Assembly: GCA_937931785.1 (NCBI GenBank) | Contig: CALHAX010000066.1 | Location: 1 to 41,027 of the forward strand | Length of the DNA stretch: 41,027 nt | Reading direction: 5' to 3' | Source of the DNA: an uncultured Hyphomicrobiaceae bacterium | Lineage (GTDB): Bacteria; Pseudomonadota; Alphaproteobacteria; Rhizobiales; CALHAX01 | Part shown: piece by piece, positions 16,901 to 24,636 of the stretch | How positions within the stretch are numbered: position 1 is the first letter of the stretch | Layout: each line of letters starts with the position of its first letter | Position numbers and translations under genes: made by a program | Notes under the pieces: generated by a model | What the model saw: the letters and a program-made list of their open reading frames with translations, nothing else | Databases searched by the model: none | What the model was told of the DNA's origin: nothing

Positions 16901-17908
16901 TCAGCCCCACAGGCCTGCGTCAATGGTGCGGATAACGCCCTTTTCGATCTGCAGCCCATGTGGACGGTCTTCTGCAATCCAGAGTGGGCCATCGAGATCC
17001 ACATGGCGCGCATGTTGCGCCACGATGGCAGCCGGTGCCATGGCGAGCGACGTGCCAAGCATGCACCCGACCATGACCTCCAGCCCGCGCGCGCGGGCTG
17101 CCTGCGCAGCAGCCAGTCCCTCCGTCAGACCACCGGCTTTGTCGAGCTTGATGTTCACAATCTGATACGTGTCAACCACGCGATCAAGGTCGGCGCGCGT
17201 GTGGAAGCTTTCGTCTGCACCAAACGGAATGGATGTTTCGATGGTGCGCAATGCCTTGTCGTCTCCGGCAGGCAAGGGTTGTTCGATCATCAACACATTG
17301 GCTTGCTCCATCGCGGCGACGTATCGGGGCAGGTCATCGGGGCGCCATCCTTCGTTCGCGTCGACGACAAGCGACACGTTCGGCGCTGCAGCACGGACAG
17401 CCGCAATCCGCTGGTCGTCGACACCGTCATCATTGCCGAGTTTCACCTTGATGCGGTCGTGACCATGCTCCAAAGCCAGCATTGCAGCACGGGCCATGGC
17501 TTCCGGCGTGTCGAGGCTGAGTGTCATCACGGAATGGATAGGTGAAAATGTATCGAGCCCGGCAAGCGTCCATGCACGTATCTCGGGATGATCAATGCGC
17601 GCGGTTCTGGATTCCAGATCCCACAAGGCGCAGTCGACGGCATTCCGTGCAGCACCGTGCGGCAGTGCCTCCAGCAAAGTCTCTCGCGTCATACCATTTG
17701 CGATGGCGACAGCGACGCTTTCAATCTGCGCCACGACACTTTCGGTTGTCTCGCCGTAACGCGAATGAGGGAAACATTCGCCACGTCCAGTGAGGTTGCC
17801 CTCTGTAATTCTTGCCACAACGACCGTGATTTCTGTCCGCGTCCCACGGGCGATCGTGAAGTTGCCTTTGAGCGGCAGAACTTCAACCTGACTGACAAGC
17901 GTTCGCAC
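16901..17908 (-). CDS. dgcA: N-acetyl-D-glutamate racemase-type enolase-superfamily enzyme (DgcA; dipeptide epimerase-like)
   Basis: The 335-residue product has the muconate-lactonizing/dipeptide epimerase fold. An N-terminal capping domain (about 1-100) is followed by a barrel with a full catalytic set: the K-x-K acid/base pair in RIKVKLG, metal ligands in VVDANEGW, MIEQPLP and FGADESF, and the opposite lysine in NIKLDKAGG. Such enzymes are commonly called L-Ala-D/L-Glu epimerases, but when paired with a DUF1611 protein the described role is racemising N-acetyl-D-Glu to N-acetyl-L-Glu (DgcA). The frame opens 26 codons earlier, but the GTG at 17908 lies 2 bases after the dgcN stop with GGAGG upstream, so I take it as the start. 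It is tightly coupled to dgcN. Confidence 0.85.
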   Translation of the reverse strand: MRTLVSQVEVLPLKGNFTIARGTRTEITVVVARITEGNLTGRGECFPHSRYGETTESVVAQIESVAVAIANGMTRETLLEALPHGAARNAVDCALWDLESRTARIDHPEIRAWTLAGLDTFSPIHSVMTLSLDTPEAMARAAMLALEHGHDRIKVKLGNDDGVDDQRIAAVRAAAPNVSLVVDANEGWRPDDLPRYVAAMEQANVLMIEQPLPAGDDKALRTIETSIPFGADESFHTRADLDRVVDTYQIVNIKLDKAGGLTEGLAAAQAARARGLEVMVGCMLGTSLAMAPAAIVAQHARHVDLDGPLWIAEDRPHGLQIEKGVIRTIDAGLWG

Positions 17909-17910
17909 GA

Positions 17911-18927
17911 CTATGCGGCCTCCGGATAAATGCGCTTCAGTTCGTTCACGATCCTGTCTGCGCCAAACCGGATGGGATCGATACAAGGGAGATCATGGGC
18001 GGTGCCGGTGTCCTCGAGAAGTTTTTTGGCAGCAGATTCATCAAGAGCGCTGGTATTGATGCAAATGCCAACACACCGGATCTCCGGATTTGTCAGTTGT
18101 CCCATTGCAATTGTCTGGTCAATCACTTGCTGGATGCTTGGCAACGGCGTAGGCACCCCCCGCATTGTGGTGCGTGTCGGTTCATGGCAGACAACGAATG
18201 CGTCCGGTTGGGAGCCGTGGAGTAATCCAAGCGTTACACCGGCAAAAGAGGGATGGAAAAGCGAGCCTTGACCTTCCACCACCTGCCAGGTGTTCGGATC
18301 CGTTTCCGGCGTGATCCATTCGGCGGCGCCTGAAATAAAATCTGCAACAACAGCATCAAGAGCAACACCCCGGTCTGCGATCAGGATGCCGGTTTGTCCC
18401 GTGGCGCAAAACTCTGCTTTCAATCCCACCGCCGTCATGTCTCGCTCCAGAGCGAGTGCCGCGTATTTCTTACCAACCGAGCAGTCCGTGCCGACAGCGA
18501 GCAGGCGTCGTCCGGAGCGTTTCGTGCCTTTGCCTGTTTCAAATGACTGCTTCGGATGGCGCAGATTGTGGAGTGCGCAATTGTTTTTCTCCGCAGCGGC
18601 AAGAATGTCCGGAATGGACTCCAATTTCACATGCAGACCGCTTGCCACGTCCATGCCGGCATTGAGCGCCTCCAGGATCGCGCTCGTCCAGTGCGGCGGC
18701 AACACGCCGCCCGCATTGACCGCACCGATCACGAACGTTTTGGCGCCAGCATCAACGGCGTCTGCGATCGACATATCGGGAATTCCAAGGTCAGCCCCGC
18801 ATCCGGGCAATCGGTTCTGACCGATGCAGCGCTCGGGGCGCCAGTCAACGACACCTTGCGCAGTCTTTGCAGCCAACGCGTCCGGTACATCGCCAATAAA
18901 AAGAAGGAAGGGTGCAGCAAGGTTCAT
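17911..18927 (-). CDS. dgcN: D-glutamate N-acetyltransferase DgcN (DUF1611 family)
   Basis: The 338-residue product belongs to the DUF1611 family. It has an N-terminal domain (about 1-130, including KTFVIGAVNAGG) and a P-loop-like C-terminal domain with AVGTDCSVGKKYAALAL near residue 145. DgcN of marine bacteria was shown to acetylate D-glutamate; the product is racemised by DgcA and then hydrolysed to L-Glu. The dgcA gene follows after 2 bases, the described pair. It lies 62 bp after hslO on the same strand with no clear terminator, so it may be part of a long arg-hslO-dgc transcript. The DgcR regulator known elsewhere is not seen. The family and pairing are sure; activity is inferred. Confidence 0.85.
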   Translation of the reverse strand: MNLAAPFLLFIGDVPDALAAKTAQGVVDWRPERCIGQNRLPGCGADLGIPDMSIADAVDAGAKTFVIGAVNAGGVLPPHWTSAILEALNAGMDVASGLHVKLESIPDILAAAEKNNCALHNLRHPKQSFETGKGTKRSGRRLLAVGTDCSVGKKYAALALERDMTAVGLKAEFCATGQTGILIADRGVALDAVVADFISGAAEWITPETDPNTWQVVEGQGSLFHPSFAGVTLGLLHGSQPDAFVVCHEPTRTTMRGVPTPLPSIQQVIDQTIAMGQLTNPEIRCVGICINTSALDESAAKKLLEDTGTAHDLPCIDPIRFGADRIVNELKRIYPEAA

Positions 18928-18989
18928 ACGGTGTCGTCCATCGTAAAAATTGTTTGGAAGTCTGCATCTCAGAGAGGGGCAGCCCTACC

Positions 18990-20003
18990 TTACGTGGCCT
19001 GCCCCACATCATCTGCCTCGAAGGAATACGCCCGCCCACAGAATTCGCAAGTGACGTGCACGCCGCCGTGTTCGCGCTCCATGTCCTGCAACTCTTCAGC
19101 GGGAAATCGTGCGAGTACATTTTCAATCCGCTCGCGTGAGCATCTGCAGCGCTCGGCCATCGGGCGCGTTTCGAAAGCACGCACGTCTTCTTCGTGGAAC
19201 AGGCGGTATAACAGGCGTTCGGGTGCAAGAGTGGGGTCTGTAAGTTCGTGCGCTTCCACAGTATCGGCCAGCGCGCGTGTTCGCACCCATCCCTCGTCCT
19301 CGTCCCAGTCAGGCGGCAGGTCGTTGGCTTGGTCGGGCAAAACCTCTGCACGCTTTTTCCCGCCTTCCCAAGTTAACTTCTGCACGATCAATCCGCCTGC
19401 CCGCCAATGCCATCCCTCGCCACCTGCCTCGCGATCTTCGATACGGTCCGCGCCGAAATGCTTGGCAACCGCAATGTGGATAGCCGTCGGCAGTTGCTCG
19501 GATTGCAGAAAGTAGGTGTGAGCTGCGTCGCGTAAGGACTGACCTTCCATCGCGACGATCCCCTGATATTGCTGGCCACGCTCGGTATCCGTTTCGCCGC
19601 CAGGTGCAATTGTCATTGCAAGGTGACCGGATCCAAGCAACGCGCCGTTTCCCTGTGCCGGATCAGGCGTATTTGAAGAAAACCAGTCCGCGTCAAATGT
19701 TGCGTAGCCGCGCAATGCATCGGGCCAGTCAAACGAAACAACCAGAAAATTCAGCGGGCCGTCCGTTTGGGTTTGTAGTGTGAACTTGCTCTCGTTCTTC
19801 AGGCCTGCCCCGAGCATTGCGGCAAGCACGAGCGCCTCCCCCAGAACCATCGAGACTGAGTCCGGGTAGTCGTGGCGGCGCAGCACAGAGTCGACCGCCG
19901 CGCCCAGGCGACCAACACGACCCAGAGCCCCGGTTTGCTCCAGCCGGAACGGCATCACCAGATCGTCTGGAATTGCAGTTTCGTCAGCAAGCGGTATGGT
20001 CAT
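18990..20003 (-). CDS. hslO: Redox-regulated chaperone Hsp33
   Basis: The 337-residue product is the Hsp33 holdase, activated by oxidation and unfolding. The C-terminal zinc switch is complete: C286-x-C288 (RCRCSRER), about 30 residues, then C319-x-x-C322 (TCEFCGRAY). The N-terminal domain shows the family patterns (SMVLGEALVLAAMLG, GPLNFLVVSFDWPDALRGYA). The start at 20003 overlaps the argF stop as TGATG; a TTG one codon upstream is also in frame. Coupling to argF is common in alphaproteobacteria and does not imply a shared pathway. It is cytoplasmic and would protect proteins during oxidative and heat stress. Confidence 0.95.
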   Translation of the reverse strand: MTIPLADETAIPDDLVMPFRLEQTGALGRVGRLGAAVDSVLRRHDYPDSVSMVLGEALVLAAMLGAGLKNESKFTLQTQTDGPLNFLVVSFDWPDALRGYATFDADWFSSNTPDPAQGNGALLGSGHLAMTIAPGGETDTERGQQYQGIVAMEGQSLRDAAHTYFLQSEQLPTAIHIAVAKHFGADRIEDREAGGEGWHWRAGGLIVQKLTWEGGKKRAEVLPDQANDLPPDWDEDEGWVRTRALADTVEAHELTDPTLAPERLLYRLFHEEDVRAFETRPMAERCRCSRERIENVLARFPAEELQDMEREHGGVHVTCEFCGRAYSFEADDVGQAT

Positions 20004-20965
20004 CAAGTAAGCTCCGCGTCATGCGCAAGACACCAGGTCAGAATCGCTTTCTGCGCATGCAAACGGTTCTCGGCCTCATCGAATACGCGGGACTGCGGAC
20101 CGTCTATCACGTCTGCGGTGACTTCCTTGCCGCGATAGGCAGGGAGGCAGTGGAGGAAAATCGCGTCGGCAGACGCAACTTTCATCAAGGCAGCATCGAC
20201 ACGATATGGCGTCAGTGCTGCCACACGGGCATCGACATCTTTATCACCCATGGACACCCATGTGTCTGTCACCACGCAGTTTGCTCCGGCAACGGCCTGG
20301 CGGGCGTTCTCCGTTACAGTGATCGTGCAGCCTTCGCCGCGCGCCCATTCGATCAGGTCGGCGTTAGGAGAAAGCGACTTGGGAGCGGCAATGCGCAGGT
20401 CGAAATCGAGCTTGGCAGCAGCATGTACAAAAGAGGTTGCCACGTTGTTGGCGTCCCCGACCCAGGCGATCGTGCGGCCGGCAATCACACCGTCATGTGC
20501 CTCTTCGATCGTCATCAGATCGGCAAGGATCTGGCAGGGGTGGCTGCGATCGGACAGGCCGTTGATCACTGGAACATCCGCGTTGTCAGCAAGCTCTTCC
20601 AGCGTTTCATGCTTCGTCGTGCGAAGCATGATGGCGTCCACATAACGGGACATCACCTTCGCAGTATCAGAAATGGTCTCTCCACGCCCGAGTTGAAGGT
20701 CGTCCTTGTTCAGCAGCAGTGTTTCACCACCAAGCTGGCGCATGGCGACGTCGAACGAAATGCGCGTGCGTGTGGACGGTTTCTCGAAAATCATCGCAAG
20801 AACGCGTCCCTTGAGCATGCTTTGCGATGCGTAGGATTCGGCCTTCGCAAGCCCAGACAGCAAAGGCGCGTTCCGCTCCGCTTTCAGATTGTGCGCTGTG
20901 TCGAGTATCCCGCGCAATGTGTCACGATCCAGCGTGGAGATATCCAGAAAATGTCTTGGAGCCAT
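20003..20965 (-). CDS. argF: Ornithine carbamoyltransferase
   Basis: The 320-residue enzyme makes citrulline from ornithine and carbamoyl phosphate in arginine biosynthesis. Diagnostic motifs are present: the carbamoyl phosphate loop STRTR (KPSTRTRISFDVAM, about residue 55), SHPCQILADLMT (about 140), the ornithine loop DTWVSMGD (about 240) and FLHCLPAYRG (about 280). Length is normal for the anabolic enzyme. It starts 7 bp after the argD stop and its own stop overlaps hslO, so the three are one operon. Confidence 0.96.
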   Translation of the reverse strand: MAPRHFLDISTLDRDTLRGILDTAHNLKAERNAPLLSGLAKAESYASQSMLKGRVLAMIFEKPSTRTRISFDVAMRQLGGETLLLNKDDLQLGRGETISDTAKVMSRYVDAIMLRTTKHETLEELADNADVPVINGLSDRSHPCQILADLMTIEEAHDGVIAGRTIAWVGDANNVATSFVHAAAKLDFDLRIAAPKSLSPNADLIEWARGEGCTITVTENARQAVAGANCVVTDTWVSMGDKDVDARVAALTPYRVDAALMKVASADAIFLHCLPAYRGKEVTADVIDGPQSRVFDEAENRLHAQKAILTWCLAHDAELT

Positions 20966-20972
20966 GGCCCTG

Positions 20973-22163
20973 TCACTCCGCTGCCGCAGACGGGCGAACC
21001 GCCGTGAATGCGGTGTTCAGAATGCCAATGGCTTCGCTCATTTCTTCTTCTGTTATGATAAGTGGCGGAAGAAGCCGCACGGTGTTGTCTCCGGCAGGCA
21101 CGGTTAACAGCCCGGCATCGCGCGCTGCACTCACCACAGCAGCGTTTGTGATTGTATCGCGACACTTCACGCCGATCATGAGGCCAAGGCCACGGACGTC
21201 TTCGATGAGGTCCGGATGAGCGTCTTGCAGCCCCGCAAGCATTTGTTTGAGACGCAAGGCCTTGTCAGCGACACCGCTCACGAAGCCGTCCTCAAGAACA
21301 ACATCAAGTACGGCATTCCCGACCGCCATACCGAGCGGGTTGCCACCATAAGTCGTGCCGTGCGTTCCGGCGACCAGGCCCTGACCTGCATCTTTCGTCA
21401 TCAGACAGGCACCGATTGGAAATCCGCCGCCAAGTGCTTTGGCAATGGCCATGATATCCGGCTGAATTCCTGCCCACTCGTGCGCAAACAGTTTGCCAGT
21501 TCGCCCGACACCACACTGAACCTCGTCCAGGATCAGCAAAATACCATGCGCGTCGCACAGCTCACGTAAGCCACGCAGACATTGCGGCGGGACCGCGCGC
21601 ATGCCGCCCTCACCCTGAACGGGCTCCAGAATGATGGCAGCGGTCTCATCGGTGATTGCACCTTTGAGCGCCTCGTGATCACCAAATCCAACCTGATCGA
21701 ACCCGTCGACCTTGGGCCCGAACCCGTCCAGATGCTTCGCCTGGTTGCCCGCGGCAATCGTTGCAAGCGTGCGACCGTGAAAAGCGCCTTCGAAACTCAG
21801 GACACGATAACGCTGCGGATTGCCTGTGACGTGATGGTAGCGCCGGGCCGCTTTCAATGAACATTCGACGGCTTCCGCACCGGAGTTCGTGAAGAACACC
21901 TGCTCGGCGAACGTCGCATCGCACAGGCGTTCAGCCAGCCGCTCTTGATCCGGAATCCGAAACAGATTGGAGGTATGCCAGATCTTTTGCGCCTGCTCGG
22001 TAATCGCAGCCACAAGATGAGGATGGCTGTGGCCGAGTGCGTTGACCGCAATTCCGCTTGAGAAGTCGAGGAATGTCCGGCCATCAGTTGTAGTCATTCG
22101 CGCGCCTTTGCCCTCGGCAAACTCAAGATCGGCACGCGCATAGGTGGGCAGGACAGCGCTCAT
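20973..22163 (-). CDS. argD: Acetylornithine aminotransferase
   Basis: The 396-residue class-III PLP aminotransferase transfers an amino group to N-acetylglutamate semialdehyde, and may also serve lysine synthesis. It shows the family opening [16 protein letters not shown], the substrate region [15 protein letters not shown], the PLP-binding [20 protein letters not shown], and the Schiff-base lysine in [13 protein letters not shown] (about residue 240). I chose the ATG at 22163, which has GGAGA 7 bases upstream. The open frame extends 46 codons further, but that part crosses a promoter and a terminator-like hairpin. It is the first gene of argD-argF-hslO. Confidence 0.95.
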   Translation of the reverse strand: MSAVLPTYARADLEFAEGKGARMTTTDGRTFLDFSSGIAVNALGHSHPHLVAAITEQAQKIWHTSNLFRIPDQERLAERLCDATFAEQVFFTNSGAEAVECSLKAARRYHHVTGNPQRYRVLSFEGAFHGRTLATIAAGNQAKHLDGFGPKVDGFDQVGFGDHEALKGAITDETAAIILEPVQGEGGMRAVPPQCLRGLRELCDAHGILLILDEVQCGVGRTGKLFAHEWAGIQPDIMAIAKALGGGFPIGACLMTKDAGQGLVAGTHGTTYGGNPLGMAVGNAVLDVVLEDGFVSGVADKALRLKQMLAGLQDAHPDLIEDVRGLGLMIGVKCRDTITNAAVVSAARDAGLLTVPAGDNTVRLLPPLIITEEEMSEAIGILNTAFTAVRPSAAAE

Positions 22164-22185
22164 CGCAGTTCTCCGGTTGTCAAAT

Positions 22186-22208
22186 AAAAAAAGCCGCCGT
22201 GCGGCGGC
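22186..22208 (-). terminator. Terminator-like hairpin in the argD leader (possible attenuator)
   Basis: On the minus strand the stem GCCGCC-GCAC-GGCGGC is followed directly by seven T. It lies 22 bp upstream of the argD start codon and about 10 nt downstream of the predicted transcription start. So it would either terminate a very short transcript, attenuate argD, or act as a 5' stabilising stem. No arginine-rich leader peptide fits in the short leader. Confidence 0.6.
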
Positions 22209-22223
22209 AATGAAACCGTGGAA

Positions 22224-22252
22224 AGTGTACGTTTTTCGGTGTGTTCCGTCAA
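22224..22252 (-). promoter_or_regulatory. Candidate sigma70-type promoter of argD-argF-hslO
   Basis: On the minus strand TTGACG (22247-22252) and TACACT (22224-22229) are exactly 17 bp apart, a good match to the housekeeping consensus. Transcription would start near 22217, just before the terminator-like hairpin. Confidence 0.6.
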
Positions 22253-22271
22253 CGTGGGTGGTTTGTGGACG

Positions 22272-22297
22272 AGCGCTTAAAGCGCTGTTGTAACAGC
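22272..22297. promoter_or_regulatory. Two adjoining inverted repeats upstream of the argD promoter
   Basis: AGCGCTT-A-AAGCGCT (22272-22286) adjoins GCTGTT-GT-AACAGC (22284-22297). They lie 20 to 45 bp upstream of the argD -35 box, in the position of an activator or repressor site. The cognate regulator is unknown. Confidence 0.35.
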
Positions 22298-22661
22298 ACA
22301 AAACCGTTAGAAAAACTTGGGGGGTGGCGTCTCATTTGTTGCTGATTTGACACGGAAGTGATTCCCAACCTTATAGAACTGATTCCCTCCCCTTGCCCCA
22401 CTGATCCTCGATCATGTATTCCTCTCTTCATTGACCACGAGATCTTCTGTTCTCTGCGTAGAGCGTTGTTTCCGCTCCGGGATTTTCGGGTCGCGTTCCA
22501 GTTTGTTTTATCGCGTGAAGTGTAACCGGCGTCGTATGCGCTGGCGTTTGCTCGTGTCCGTTCTGATGGATTTTGTGCTGCGCTAGCCTCTTTACGGCTG
22601 TCATGGCTTTTGCCGTGCGTTCGGAGCGCTCAATCACGCACGATCGAAGGAGACGTGCACC
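22298..22661. other. Intergenic region between argD and gcrA promoters
   Basis: Apart from the gcrA promoter at 22347-22377 I find no supportable gene in this stretch. If transcription starts near 22384, the gcrA mRNA has a leader of about 280 nt. It contains a possible 16-codon frame at 22536-22586 without a ribosome-binding site. No tRNA or known riboswitch fold was recognised. Confidence 0.5.
22347..22385 (+). promoter_or_regulatory. Candidate gcrA promoter with two GANTC methylation sites
   Basis: TTGACA (22347-22352) is followed after 19 bp by TATAGA (22372-22377). One GATTC (22360-22364) sits in the spacer and a second (22381-22385) at the expected transcription start; both are in the context TGATTCCC. 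GANTC is the target of the methylase CcrM, and GcrA is known to act at methylated GANTC promoters, so autoregulation is plausible. Confidence 0.5.
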
Positions 22662-23195
22662 ATGGCCTGGACCGAAGAACGGGTTGAGACCCTCAAGAAA
22701 CTCTGGACGGAAGGCCTCAGCGCCAGTCAGATTGCCGGCCGCCTCGGTGATGTTACTCGTAATGCGGTGATCGGCAAGGTGCACCGCCTGGGTTTATCCG
22801 GACGTGCAACAACATCACGCATCAAGACGGTTCGTCCGCGCAAGCGGGTCGCCCGCGTCGGCAACAAACAGAACCGGCCCCTGCGATTTGGTGCGCCGCG
22901 CGCGCCGTTCCAGGCAGGCGCAACGCCACCCAGCGAGCAGTCTTTCGAGCTCGCGGAAGAGCTGATCATCCCAATGGATGAACGCAAGTACATCACGACA
23001 TTGACCGAAACATGCTGTCGCTGGCCCATTGGCGACCCGACCAATGAAGACTTTCACTTCTGCGGTAAGAACAAGGTTGGTGGTATGCCGTACTGCGAAT
23101 TTCATGGACGCAGGGCTTTCCAGCCGGCGCAACCACGTCGTCGCCAGCAGCAACGCCGCATCGTGGCGAATGCGCCGAAAATCGCAAATGGTTAA
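22662..23195 (+). CDS. gcrA: Cell-cycle regulator GcrA
   Basis: The 177-residue product opens with the hallmark helix-turn-helix AWTEERVETLKKLWTEGLSASQIAGRLG followed by VTRNAVIGKVHRLGLSGR. A basic linker (about 55-85) and a C-terminal domain come next, the latter with CCRWPIGDPTNEDFHFCG and MPYCEFHGRRAF. In Caulobacter, GcrA binds sigma70-RNA polymerase and activates promoters with methylated GANTC. The three-Cys/His cluster in the C-terminus is conserved. The ATG at 22662 has AGGAG upstream. The gene is divergent from argD and has its own terminator. It is the strongest taxonomic marker here (Alphaproteobacteria). Confidence 0.96.
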   Translation: MAWTEERVETLKKLWTEGLSASQIAGRLGDVTRNAVIGKVHRLGLSGRATTSRIKTVRPRKRVARVGNKQNRPLRFGAPRAPFQAGATPPSEQSFELAEELIIPMDERKYITTLTETCCRWPIGDPTNEDFHFCGKNKVGGMPYCEFHGRRAFQPAQPRRRQQQRRIVANAPKIANG

Positions 23196-23270
23196 TGTCG
23201 GTTCGTAAGGTTCGGCATATGCAAAAACAGTTACCGGCTTGCTGAAGAGGGCCTTGGCAAGCGGGGTAGA

Positions 23271-23315
23271 AGAGCTGGAGATCCGTCGGGGGGCGATCTC
23301 CAGCTCTTTGTTTTT
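23271..23315 (+). terminator. Rho-independent terminator of gcrA
   Basis: A perfect 13-bp stem (AGAGCTGGAGATC with its complement at 23295-23307) and an 11-nt loop are followed by TTGTTTTTG on the plus strand. It lies about 75 bp after the gcrA stop. Confidence 0.88.
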
Positions 23316-23332
23316 GTGACCCGGTTTTTGGA

Positions 23333-23791
23333 TTAAGATGTAACGATATCCACGTCATTGACGCCGGCAGCGGCTCGCAGGTTGTCGATAAACTGTCTCC
23401 GGTTGGCCTGGGGCACGGCTTCGATAAAATTCTCGGCAGCGCGAACAGAAGCAGAGTTTACGCGTGCAAGCATGTCCTCACCAAGTGGGGTGATCGTGAC
23501 GAGATAGGCGCGGGCATCCCGTCGGTTACGCACCCGCGCGATAAGCCCCTTCGCATCCATGCGGCCCATCAACTCTGTCACTGTGGACCGGTCAATCCCG
23601 GTTCGCTGAACAATGTCGCTCTGAATGACCTTCCCACCATCCTTGATCGACATCAGGATTGCAGTCTGGCGAAGCGTGAGATCAACGCCGGCAGTTTCTT
23701 GTGCAAACAGCATCTTGGCGCGCTGCTCGGCCCTGTGCAGAAGCTGGAATACGTCTGCGCCGGCCCCCACCAGCGGTGATGTGTCTGTCAT
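23333..23791 (-). CDS. MarR-family transcriptional regulator
   Basis: This 152-residue winged-helix regulator has the MarR core: helices LTLRQTAILMSIKDGGKVIQSDIVQRTGIDRSTVTELMGRMDAKGLIAR (about residues 37-85), then the wing VRNRRDARAYLVTITPLGEDM. Members respond to phenolic or oxidative signals. It is divergent from a TetR gene at 23988, and a small dyad lies between them at 23863-23875. No enzyme or pump lies adjacent, so the target is unclear; autoregulation is usual for the family. Confidence 0.9.
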   Translation of the reverse strand: MTDTSPLVGAGADVFQLLHRAEQRAKMLFAQETAGVDLTLRQTAILMSIKDGGKVIQSDIVQRTGIDRSTVTELMGRMDAKGLIARVRNRRDARAYLVTITPLGEDMLARVNSASVRAAENFIEAVPQANRRQFIDNLRAAAGVNDVDIVTS

Positions 23792-23862
23792 TCAACTCAG
23801 TCCTGATATTTTGGGGAAGTTTCCCGTGGTTTGCGTGTTGTTTGTGTTGGGATAACCAATTG

Positions 23863-23875
23863 AGCTGAGACAGCT
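23863..23875. promoter_or_regulatory. Small dyad AGCTG-AGA-CAGCT upstream of marR
   Basis: This is a perfect 5-bp inverted repeat with a 3-bp centre, 72 bp upstream of the MarR start. Flanking TTGA and TTCAA extend the symmetry roughly. It is a possible MarR autoregulatory site; the evidence is weak. Confidence 0.25.
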
Positions 23876-23987
23876 TTCAACGCCAGATTGTCACAGCATC
23901 GATCTCTTGAACTGTCAGTCTCGACCTGCAAAGTTCCCGTACTGATTAGTTGCATCATTCAGCAACGCACGAATGTCAGCATTATAA

Positions 23988-24611
23988 ATGAACGATTTGA
24001 ACGATGCAGTAAAGCAACGTTCAGTTTTTTTAAGTTTGGTCAAACCCATGGAAGACGGCACACTGCTCACGCCAGTAAAGGCTGCACGCAAGGAGAAGAT
24101 CCTTGATGCGGCGGAGCGGTTGTTCGCGCAGGATGGCTATCGGGCAACGACAATGGAAGGGATCGCGACCGCGGTTCAAATGTCCAAGGCGACGGTTTAT
24201 TCTTACTTTAAGGATAAGGATGCGTTGTTCGTTGCTGTTGCCGAAAGGTTCATGAATCGTCTGGTCTGCGCAGTCAAAGATTCCATCGACCCCAACGAAC
24301 CATTACGGAACGCCATCGCAGTTGGTTTGGTCGCAAAATATACAATTTGCTACAAAGTGCTTCGCTCGTCTCCTTATTCGCGCGAATTGTTCGCGGCCAG
24401 CAACGAGATGGTCGTAGATCTTCAGAAGCAGATGAATGCCGGTGTTGAACAGACATTGTTTGAAGCGATGCATATGGCTGGCCGCGACCAGACCGAGGCT
24501 CGAAACAAGGCACGATTACTCACCGGGGCCGTCGAGGGTATTGCGAACAATGCCGCGGACTTTGATATTGCGATGTCTGATATACGTGCTCTGGTGAACG
24601 CGGTGGTTTGA
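23988..24611 (+). CDS. TetR/AcrR-family transcriptional regulator
   Basis: The product has up to 207 residues with a TetR helix-turn-helix (EKILDAAERLFAQDGYRATTMEGIATAVQMSKATVYSYFKDKDALF) and a C-terminal regulatory domain of the AcrR-like type (EAMHMAGRDQTEARNKARLLTGAVEGIA). The start is uncertain. The ATG at 23988 has no ribosome-binding site and coincides with a TATAAA-like element, while an in-frame ATG at 24048 would leave a more typical 14-residue tail before the DNA-binding domain. A TGAACG...CGTTCA dyad at 23998-24023 would then lie in the promoter region and could be its operator. The target genes are unknown. Confidence 0.85.
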   Translation: MNDLNDAVKQRSVFLSLVKPMEDGTLLTPVKAARKEKILDAAERLFAQDGYRATTMEGIATAVQMSKATVYSYFKDKDALFVAVAERFMNRLVCAVKDSIDPNEPLRNAIAVGLVAKYTICYKVLRSSPYSRELFAASNEMVVDLQKQMNAGVEQTLFEAMHMAGRDQTEARNKARLLTGAVEGIANNAADFDIAMSDIRALVNAVV

Positions 24612-24636
24612 GATTTTCTGAGCAATCTGGGCATCT

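Noticed and set aside
22249-22431. 60-codon minus-strand frame upstream of argD, considered as an arginine leader peptide
   Set aside because: It lies upstream of the best argD promoter, has no ribosome site and shows no run of arginine codons.
22536-22586. 16-codon frame in the gcrA leader
   Set aside because: It has no ribosome-binding site and nothing else to set it apart from chance.
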